Source: Ceraceosorus guamensis (Eukaryota > Basidiomycota > Exobasidiomycetes > Ceraceosorales > Ceraceosoraceae). Taken from it: 64,000 bases of DNA. The stretch spans positions 617,628-681,627 of the forward strand of contig NW_020289998.1 of assembly GCF_003144195.1 (NCBI RefSeq), read 5' to 3'. Shown here piece by piece: positions 56,501 to 64,000 of this stretch (position 1 is its first letter; each line of letters starts with the position of its first letter). The notes under the pieces are model-generated. The model worked only from the letters and a program-made list of their open reading frames with translations, did not search any database and was not told the DNA's origin. The position numbers and the translations under genes were made by a program.

Positions 56501-58357
56501 CAAAGAAGAGAGCGCCGATGACAAGATTGATGGTGACGATGGTGAATAGCTTCAGATACATGTCTTCACGGGTAGACCACTGGATAAGAAGCTGGCGCCA
56601 CATGCACGCCTTCGTTTGCTGCCAGAAGCTGACGGTGTAAGGACTGCTGGGTTTGACACCGGTGTTCTTCTCGTTCGCAGTGACTGTGCCGAGTTGCTGA
56701 GCGTGATCTGCATCCGCTGTCGCGCTTTCATACTCTTGCGTCTCATTGAGGAGAGCCTTGTAAAGATCGCTTTGTAGCCATGCGCGCTCACGGTCTTCGG
56801 CGGTGCGAGGGGCACGAGTCTCGAAGCCTTCCTTGAACTGCACTTGATCCGGGTCTACGAGCGCAGTGCAGAAGTCTGAAGTGGTTTGACGTTCGGGAGT
56901 GTAGTATCCGAGGCCCTCGAAATATGATCTGGTCTGGTTTCTGGGACCATAGTAGATCACTCGACCTTCATCGACGACGGCTACGCGGTCAAAGAGATCA
57001 AAGATGCTCTCCGAGACTTGGTAGAGGGTAGCGATGGTCGTTCGCTCAGCGAGATCTGTGATGATGCGCAGACTGCGAGCGTACTCGAGCGCGGTCGAAG
57101 CGTCCAGACCCCGGGTAGCGTTGTCAAAGGCTATCACGGAAGCGCGGGTGATCAAAGCCTCGCTGAGGGTGACGCGTTTTCTTTCACCACCCGAGACTCC
57201 GCGGACGGCAGCATCGCCGACGATTGTGTCTCGAACGTGGGACATATTGAACATCTTGAGCAGCAACGTGACAATCGTCTCGATGAAGTCGTCGCGCGAT
57301 TCGCCTTCCAATCGAGCTTTTTTGGTTGGTACTTTGTTGCGCAGCGCAAACTTTAGCGTCTGCCCAACGGTGATCGTGGAGAAGTGGATGTCGTCCTGCA
57401 GAAAGCCGTGTCGAGTGAAGTTCACGAGGTCAGGCGCTCTCGCTCTCGTGTCGTATCGCAGTCATTGCCTCGACTCACCTCTCCAGAGAAGACGACCTCA
57501 CCACGGTACCTCTTGTTGATCTCGGCGGGAGAAAGGCCAGAGTAAGATATACTTCCTCCTTGAGACACGTTCGCATCGCTCGATGAAGTGAGGGCCTTGA
57601 GGAATGTGGTGCACCCACTGCCAGGACGGCCAATGACCAGGACCATCTCGCCAGATCGCAGGACGCCGGATGTAGGGTGAAGCAGTGGCGACTGCTGCAA
57701 GCCGCTCGCTTTGCTCAGCAACTTCCCAAATCCAGGAACGAGCTTCGCCAAAATGCCGAGGGGATCATTCGTCGCAGTGTTGATGATGGATTGTGGGACA
57801 GTCTTGACGAAGATCCCACCACCACCGGCACCAGGCGCGCTGATGGACACGTCACGCCATGAGAGGCCGAGAGGCTTCTTGCTGTTGACGCCTTGCCGTT
57901 GCTGTTGAGCAAATCGACTTTGTATCCAAGCGCCCAAATCAAAGTCTTCATCCGAGGTGGCCAAGTGCGCCTTGGCGTCCGCCTTTTCATCGTCAGTCCC
58001 TGATCCCTCTTCGATCGCCTTCTCGGCATTTTTGGCTCGACGACTGGACCCAGATATTATTTGGGCGATCGTCCCACCGCCAGCAAAGGATGGGTCGCGC
58101 GATGTAGTGCTTCGCTGACGACTGGCTAGACGAGCCAGCTCAAAGTCTTCGCGGGCGCGAGCTGGATCGACGGGTTTGCCGCGCTGGCTCTCGCCCCAGG
58201 TACCCGCGGAGCTCATGGGCGCAGCGTCTGCACCTCCCTGGAAATTGGGAATGGCAGCAGGAGCTGCCTTGGGTGCTTCGGCTGCAGGTTGCACCTCTCC
58301 TGTGACTTGCTCGGCAGCAACATTGGACTGCTGGGCGATGGGCGCGTTGTGCGACAT
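53556..58357 (-). CDS. PDR-type ABC transporter (ABCG full transporter)
   Basis: Plasma-membrane efflux pump of the pleiotropic drug resistance family, layout (NBD-TMD) x2. Two exons on the reverse strand: 58357-57479 and 57395-53556; 1572 residues. NBD1 has the fungal variant Walker A GRPGSGCTT (about 246), a good signature VSGGERKR (360-367) and variant Walker B VIAFDN (380-385). NBD2 has canonical Walker A GQSGAGKTT (about 954) and Walker B LLLFLDEPTSGLD (about 1078), but a degenerate signature LSIEKRKR. This mirrored asymmetry is normal for PDR pumps, so one composite site is expected to hydrolyse ATP. Two sets of about six membrane helices follow the NBDs. The N-terminal 150 residues are Ala/Pro/Glu-rich. 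Splicing at GE|DDIHFSTITVGQTL restores the conserved segment. Substrates cannot be told from sequence. Confidence 0.94.
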
Positions 58358-60665
58358 GTTGATCGCCGAGAGAGGAAGAAGTGATTCGCCTTCGACCTAG
58401 CGTAATCGAGCAGAGCGAGCCTGCGCTTGAGTGAAGGCCAGTCGTCGTTCGCGATGTCTCGCGCTGACCTTGCTGTGATAGACAAGGGGCCTTGGATGGA
58501 GAGGAAAGGAAATTGCCCACGCAGATGCGTGTTGGAGCTCGTGAGCAGAGCGTTGGAGGGCAGCCTAAAGGTGGGGTGCTGCCTTTGAGCTCGGTGCATG
58601 TATATATATTTTGTGTGTGTATATCTACAAACACACGTGGACGCCTGCGGAACTGGCATCCGCGTTGGAGCGCCAAGCCAAGGGTTCCGCCTAATCTGAA
58701 TTCCTCCCCTCACACTGCTTGCTTGCTGATATTGACAGTCAGCAATCTGCCTGATGCAAATCGCAAGCCTTCCAATGTTTTGGCATCGCTTATTGCAGAC
58801 AATCTGTGCTTATTCTTCGCTTCGTGATTTGTCGAGCTGCCGCGCGCACATCGTGATTTGTCTTCTCATCATCCCCGCCGCCTGCATAGGTGTCATCACC
58901 CGCCTCGGACTTGCTTTCGCCGTCTCGGCGCGAGCAGATTTTCTTGAAAAACGGCATGTAGACTGCTTAGGCGCCTCCCGGATGTAAGAATTAACTCCGC
59001 CCCGTAAGATCTGCCGTACAATTTGGATGGTGCATGCGCATGCATGCAGCGCTAGCTGCTGCTGATGATGATGATGCTGCATGCAGGGGCCATTCTATTT
59101 CGTGCTCGATTCACGCGATTCGCTGCTGCTGTCGAATGACTCGTATTCTGCACGAGCACCCGCCGTCGCGCAAGTGTTCCATGAAACCACGGTGACCTAC
59201 TCATATGGGACCCGATGCCTGCTGTGAATCTGAATAGCGGCTGTACGTATGCATGCATATATGCAGCATAACATGCGCAATGACTCACTCCGGTCCCCGG
59301 CCGAGTCACGCGCGCGTGACTCTGCAACTGCCTGAGCGACTCCTGCTCCCATCGAGTCAGGCAGGCGCGGGTCGACTATAGCTGCAGTCACAGTCAGGGC
59401 CCACCTTGCAGAATTTGAAAGTCAGCTTGTTGGCCCTATCCAGATTACAGTCTGTGGAGTCAGAAGTCAGGGGAGGCCATCTCAACGCCTGCCTTTTGTC
59501 GACCTCCACTTTGCATTGCTCGTTGAGGACGCGAGCCGCAGTCCCAAAATCACAGTCTGAATGCGGATGCGGAACATGTAGGGTAAAAGTGGAGCCAACG
59601 ACGTAGGTGGCATTCTTGATTCGATTGATGAGGCTTGAGCATGAAAGCACGAATCGTGAATGAGACATGAAGCGGCTATCGTGATCATCGTGAACAAACC
59701 CTCGATTTGTGGTTGTCATCCATACATGGGCGGAACCGACACCCTGGATACTCTCTTTGCGACATCCTGCTACGCCTGCACCTCGTATCCTTATTGTGAC
59801 AAGCCATCGAACGTCTCATGGGTATCATCGCAGCCGAGTTGCGAGTGAAGAACGGATCATACTTACCGAGTCAGGCGCGCAGCAGCTCTTCCGAAGGCAT
59901 GAAATTGACCGCCAAATACTGACGCTCACTGACGAGGGACTCTCTGCGACGAGGCAAACGATCCGGCGGCCCATGGCCTGCCCAAGAGACACCGAGGGGT
60001 TCCCCAAGTGCTCGAATGTCGGTCGGGCGCGCGTTCGCTTCGACGTGTTCGCTGTAGCATGCTCAGGCCTCTGTGTTTGCAACGCGAGCACGGTGGAGCA
60101 AGGCGCCTCATGTGTGGTTTTACCAGGCTTGTGCTCCACGAGCTCATGTCAGCTGACAAGCCGACATCCCTTGGCCGTTCTGGATTGGAGCGCGTATCGA
60201 GTACGCGGCACAAGTGATGGCGAGTTCGGCGAGTGTCCGCCGACCTCATGCAAGGCAACCCGGACTGCTTGACTTTGATGCCAAGTACTCCAAAGAACGC
60301 TAGCTGCGACTGTGGCTGATCAAACCTCGACTGGACGCTGCTATCTCCGTGATAGCGATAGGCCCGAATGACCGAGACGGGGGTAGGTCGCGTCACGTCT
60401 GCCTGGTCAATCGCTTCGGTGGTCAGCACGGCACCAGAAACACGGCGTCGTCGATGAGCTTTCGCCGATATAAAGCATGCGCATGTCATCCTCACGCGCA
60501 TGTCATCCTTCGCTACGACGCAATGGAGCTTCCCAGCTCAGTGCGAGGATAGATATATGATCTGGGACAGGCAGAGAGGTCCCTCATCCGCAAAACGTCG
60601 AAAGAGAGGCTGGCGCATCCCCCTCTCCACCCCCCACACTCTGTGACAGTAAGCTCAAGTCCCGC
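58358..60665. other. 2.3 kb gene-free region
   Basis: Upstream of the ABC transporter and of the small gene at 60666. It contains TATATATATTTTGTGTGTG near 58600-58620, which may be the TATA region of the ABC gene about 250 bases upstream of its start, GATGATGATGATG near 59063-59075, GCATGCATGCA words (59036-59048, 59249-59258) and a dispersed-motif copy near 59650. Several ORFs up to 191 codons cross it on both strands with no family features. Confidence 0.5.
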
Positions 60666-61115
60666 ATGGCAAATGCGTCTCGAGAAGATCAGGTGCAGAT
60701 GCTTCGAGGGCACGAGGCTTCTGTCACTGACGCACTCCGCTCTGCCACGCCAAGCGCACCTCGCCTCACCCAAGGCCGTTTAGTGTGGGTACGGAGCAGT
60801 GGATTCGTCATGGGGTTCCGAGGAGAGATGACGCGCTTTCCAAACAGCTCTTCGGACCCTCTTGCTCTTGCCACCTCAAATGAACACTCGATCTTATTCT
60901 CGGCACCTTGCGTGACTAGTATAGTGGAGGTTGCTGGCGCTGATGAGAGTGATGGTGTGTCTGGCGCTCTCGCCTTTGGTGAACAGATCTGGAGCAAGCT
61001 GGCTCACACTGTGCGTCTAACAGCAAACCCGGCAGCCGCATATGCCCTTGAGTGTCGACGCGATCACAGAGTCCCACCCACGGGCTCCTCATTGGTGATA
61101 TGCGGGGCGCTTTGA
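60666..61115 (+). CDS. Small protein, possibly a proteasome assembly chaperone 4-like protein
   Basis: Intronless frame of 149 residues ending 29 bases before the convergent LSM5 stop. The middle reads GRLVWVRSSGFVMGF, LALATSN, VTSIVEVAG, then a helix EQIWSKLAHTV. This order of strands and a final helix recalls the PAC4/Poc4 family (a tryptophan-containing strand, an LA-A strand, a TS-L strand, then the LA-RLAKK-like helix), which helps assemble the 20S proteasome alpha ring. The resemblance is weak and from memory. The gene itself is likely real given its compact, fold-like sequence and position between close neighbours. Confidence 0.5.
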   Translation: MANASREDQVQMLRGHEASVTDALRSATPSAPRLTQGRLVWVRSSGFVMGFRGEMTRFPNSSSDPLALATSNEHSILFSAPCVTSIVEVAGADESDGVSGALAFGEQIWSKLAHTVRLTANPAAAYALECRRDHRVPPTGSSLVICGAL

Positions 61116-61144
61116 CGAAAATGTACGGAGTGCGGCGGAGTCCT

Positions 61145-61757
61145 TCATGAATCTGGTCCTGTACCCCCTGGAATCATCTGCGAACGAAACAGATCGACCG
61201 TCAGCTTTTGTCGGATTCCCAGCTCTTGCACCTTGCTTGTCAATCTTTGACGAACAAGCATACTCACCATGCAGATGTTGGCACCATTCAAGAGAGTCTG
61301 CTTCAACTTTGTCTTCTTTCTGCTCTCACCATGGCCCTCCCATTCGGTCACATCGTCCAACACCATGTCTGCGTGAGACGTGAGAAGGCAAGTCAGCACA
61401 GCGCAGGCCAATCTAGCACGATTGTGATGCTCCGAGCACAGGTCACGCCCTCTCGCTTCCTTTCTTCTAAGCCTTCTTTCCCGGTGCGTCCGAGAGCAAG
61501 CGCACTCGCAATGCATCGGAAATCGACTCTCGAAGCCGATCATCTCCATTGTATGCCCTGTAGCTCTTCAAACGAGGCGCATATAGCTTTTACTCACTGA
61601 CGTAATCATCAAAGCCTCTCAAAGTCCCTACGAGCTCCCTGCCATTGCTCTTCATGATAATCCAGACGCTCGATCCGATGCACCTGTCCATCAGCTCAAG
61701 AGGCAAGATACTGCTTGGGGCCGCCGCAGCACCCGGTCCTGGTGGAGGAGGTACCAT
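61145..61757 (-). CDS. LSM5: U6 snRNA-associated Sm-like protein LSm5
   Basis: Subunit of the LSm2-8 ring (U6 snRNA, splicing) and LSm1-7 ring (mRNA decay). Three exons on the reverse strand: 61757-61598, 61368-61268, 61177-61145; 97 residues. Sm1 motif: [22 protein letters not shown] (positions about 18-39) with [17 protein letters not shown]; Sm2 motif: [14 protein letters not shown], ending GTGPDS, close to human LSm5. A Pro/Gly/Ala-rich lead of about 15 residues precedes the fold. An upstream exon cannot be excluded because an AG lies directly before the chosen ATG, but the product is complete without it. Confidence 0.95.
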
Positions 61758-62299
61758 CTGCGAGCTGAATAGCGCACAGTAACGCTTGGGGGCGGGATGG
61801 GAGTGGACCAACTGGCAGCTACTTTGGAACGCCGAAGCAGTGAAAGTGTCAATAACCGTAGTAGATGGCTGGCAAGATCTATGAAGCCACACCCTGCTCA
61901 TTGGGCTGCTTGCTTCTTTACCACGCTCTCGAGAAAGGTCGTAAGAGTTCACTTCATGTGTTGGTGTGAGACTGAGAAGAGCCGTGTGTATGGTGGATGT
62001 GCGGCGTGCTGAGAAGCTTGAATGGGTGGCATCAGCGCGCGCCATTCACGTGATTCGTGATTGCACGGCTCTCAGTGGTACGCACAAGCGAGGCACATCA
62101 AATTTCGCGCAGTATTCCTCGCGCGCGTGCACCTTTGCTTCTGTGCCGCGCTCGTGGAGGCTCGAGCTTCGGCAGCACGCACCTGTTGTGTCCAGCTTGA
62201 CCATCATCATCAGCAGCGACTCGACGTTCGAGCAGAGCGCATCGCACAACACTTCACAATAAGCTCCTCGCAAAGCCTTCGAACGCAAAGTAAGGGAAG
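61758..62299. promoter_or_regulatory. Divergent promoter region of LSM5 and TIM10
   Basis: 542 bases between two start codons. CACGTGATTCGTGATTGC, a dispersed-motif copy joined to a CACGTG E-box-like word, lies near 62047-62064. Regulatory role inferred from position. Confidence 0.45.
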
Positions 62300-62915
62300 A
62301 TGGTGTTTGGAATTGGAGGTTCTTCTGCCAAGCCAGCAGGACCTGCTGGCATGGGTGCAGGTGTCGGAAGCGCTCAGCTGGAGGCTGCCACTGCAGAGGT
62401 GAGTGTGCAAATCAGGTGCTGCTCTTCCACTTCCCTCAGCGTTTGAGGAATGTACTCATCTGATAATGAGTGCAATCTTGACCTCGTCTTGCTCAGCTCG
62501 ACATGATCACAGATGTTTACAACCGACTGGTCAGCTCTTGCCACAAGAAGTGCATCTCTACGCACTACGGAGAGCCAGACTTGAACAAGGGAGAGAGCGT
62601 GTGCATAGATAGGTGAGGCTAGCGGATTTGCAGAGGAGGCACTGTTGTACCTACTTGAAGATGCCTGCTTTGAGCTTGGTCAACACGGCCGATGCTCACC
62701 GTTCACGCTGCAATTTTTGGACTCTCAGATGCGCAGTCAAGTTCTTTGCTGTGAACAAGGCGGTGGGCGAGCAGCTGCAAAAGGTCACGGGAGATGCACA
62801 AAGCGGTGGAGCTTCGGCAGGGTCATTGTAAGTCTTTGTCGAAGTCGTATATGCATCAGTCGCACGCGAGAGGGGCGCTGACATGGTTCGTTTGTTCACG
62901 CCATTCAGCTTCTGA
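62300..62915 (+). CDS. TIM10: Small TIM chaperone Tim10
   Basis: Intermembrane-space chaperone (Tim9-Tim10 hexamer) that escorts hydrophobic precursors to TIM22 and SAM. Four exons: 62300-62398, 62497-62612, 62729-62827, 62909-62915; 106 residues. The twin CX3C motif is complete: C48HKKC52 and C69IDRC73, with the family sequence [16 protein letters not shown] between. The C-terminal helix [16 protein letters not shown] follows. The last exon is only 7 bases and encodes the end of a Phe codon, one Phe and the stop. The Gly/Ala-rich N terminus is longer than in yeast. Confidence 0.94.
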
Positions 62916-63408
62916 GCTGAGGGAAGAGAATGCCACAGGTATGCATATGTATGCCAAGGGCTGCAGGAGTGATTATGCTTGGGAACAGGGAACAAGACAT
63001 ACGCTAGAAGAAAGAGGGGACGAGCTTCTAGCGGTCGCGATCTCGCAATGGCATGAACGCTAGCGGGCGCACTCCCCGAATAAATTTTGCCAAAGGTTGT
63101 GACAATCGCTGCGCGATCTGAACCTCGCCTTGCTCATTCAGAGCAAGAAGTATAAGCTGCTTAGCCATCAAAGGATGCCCTTCATGCCGAAAACTCTTCG
63201 CGCAAAGCGAGTCACAAGCTTGCATCCCGTCAGGCAATTCAGGTGTAGATCAAGATCAGGCCAGTGCTAAGCTTGCAAGTCAAGCAGCACCAGTGAGGCC
63301 ATTCAGGCGGCACAAAGCAGCTAACCTCGCACGATTCGGATTCAATTCAGGCTGCTGCGCGGAAAATGAAAGGATATGACATGACTGTCCAGCATAGCAT
63401 TTCCAAAA
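62916..63408. other. Convergent 3' spacer between TIM10 and HIS3
   Basis: 493 bases with no supported gene or repeat. Confidence 0.6.
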
Positions 63409-63960
63409 CTACAAGACACCTGTGTGGCGAGAGAGAAAAAGGCAGTGCGTGAGCGGAAGTGACGGGTAGCTGTAGCGTGACGCATGCAGATGGGCACACT
63501 CACCCTTTGTCGAAGGGACGTCGTCCAGTCCTGTCCGAGAGACGGCCTCCTTGATGGCTAAGGCCAGAGCTTTGAAAGCGCTCTCGGATCTGTGATGGTC
63601 ATTGTCGCCTCTTAGACAGTCTACGTGGAGCGTGACGCCAGCTGCCATGGCGAAGCTGTGAAAGACGTGAGGAATCATTTCGCAGCTCAAATCTCCAATC
63701 TTTTCCCTCTTGAGACCCAACTCGGCCACGCAGAATGGTCGAGAGGAGATGTCAATCACCGCGCGTGATAGCGCTTCGTCCAAAGGGGCGTGACCAGTGC
63801 CGTACCGCTTGATACCCTTCACTGGACCCAAGGCGGCTTTGAAGGCTTCGCCGAGAGCTAGTGCGCAATCCTCTGCGGTGTGGTGATCATCGATCCATAG
63901 ATCTCCATCACAGACGATGCTTAGCGACATTCCGCCGTGCTTGGCCAGGGCATGGAGCAT
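63409..63960 (-). CDS. HIS3: Imidazoleglycerol-phosphate dehydratase, 5' part beyond window
   Basis: Sixth-step-type enzyme of histidine synthesis, dehydrating imidazole glycerol phosphate to imidazole acetol phosphate using manganese. Visible exons on the reverse strand: 63960-63504 and 63419-63409; upstream exon(s) lie past 64000, with the intron covering 63961-64000. Metal-binding histidine motifs are intact: [20 protein letters not shown], and [15 protein letters not shown]. The protein ends [12 protein letters not shown], the usual C terminus, created by an 11-base terminal exon. About 155 codons are visible, roughly the last three quarters of the enzyme. Confidence 0.95.
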   Translation of the reverse strand: MLHALAKHGGMSLSIVCDGDLWIDDHHTAEDCALALGEAFKAALGPVKGIKRYGTGHAPLDEALSRAVIDISSRPFCVAELGLKREKIGDLSCEMIPHVFHSFAMAAGVTLHVDCLRGDNDHHRSESAFKALALAIKEAVSRTGLDDVPSTKGECAHLHASRYSYPSLPLTHCLFLSRHTGVL

Positions 63961-64000
63961 CTGGTAGTCCGTGTTCAGCACAGCAGGTCAAAGAAGGGGG

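Noticed and set aside
57421-57480. Frameshift or split ABC transporter gene (two adjacent ORFs)
   Set aside because: A standard 83-base GT-AG intron (57396-57478) joins them and restores the conserved GEDDIHF segment, so the gene is intact.
59926-60501. 191-codon reverse-strand ORF near the ABC transporter promoter
   Set aside because: Arg/Ser/Pro-rich composition typical of GC-rich noncoding DNA, overlapped by an equally long + strand ORF, no family match.

Overview
The window is nuclear DNA of a filamentous or dimorphic fungus, most likely a basidiomycete of the smut lineage (Ustilaginomycotina). Directly visible: about 20 protein genes on both strands, most split by short GT-AG introns of roughly 50-100 bases with GTGAGT-type donors, tightly packed housekeeping genes, serine/alanine-rich low-complexity protein tails, and intergenic DNA full of a short dispersed motif built on AATCACGAATC and ACTCACGAGT. 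The lineage call is inference from these traits and from family resemblance. No operons, phage, CRISPR arrays or convincing tRNA/rRNA genes were seen.

Layout. 1-10.7 kb: 3' part of RFC1 (clamp loader large subunit), a PP6/Sit4-type phosphatase, DPH6 (diphthamide amidation, reverse strand) and an RWD/DUF1115 protein. 10.7-14.2 kb: gene-poor, pyrimidine-rich leader DNA. 14.2-26.9 kb: a secreted GH5 exo-1,3-beta-glucanase, cytosolic methionyl-tRNA synthetase, a Rieske [2Fe-2S] plus ferritin-like DUF455 fusion, a DUF3074 START-like protein and SAM50. 26.9-31.3 kb: gene-free, with decayed tandem repeats, palindromes and probable transposon debris. 31.3-33.3 kb: an F-box-like protein. 33.3-37.5 kb: gene-free, dense in the dispersed motif. 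37.5-41.4 kb: a membrane-anchored GH9 glucanase convergent with a two-LysM secreted protein. 42.9-49.2 kb: glycine cleavage H protein, an aldose-1-epimerase-like protein, a small three-exon OST5/TMEM258 subunit, and inositol polyphosphate multikinase. 49.5-58.4 kb: shugoshin and a full-size PDR-type ABC transporter separated by a 46-base poly-G run. 58.4-60.7 kb: gene-free. 60.7-64.0 kb: a small possible proteasome-assembly chaperone, LSM5, TIM10, and HIS3 running off the right edge.

Functional themes are mixed, as expected for a eukaryotic chromosome: genome maintenance (RFC1, SGO1), translation and RNA (MES1, DPH6, LSM5), mitochondrial biogenesis and metabolism (SAM50, TIM10, H protein), cell wall and surface (GH5, GH9, LysM), signalling (PP6, inositol kinase) and efflux (ABCG). 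The most interesting object is the Rieske-DUF455 fusion: an electron-transfer domain and a probable diiron domain in one protein suggest a self-contained oxygenase of unknown substrate. Exon boundaries below were worked out by hand from splice motifs, reading phase and family conservation; exon lengths sum to multiples of three for every complete multi-exon gene.
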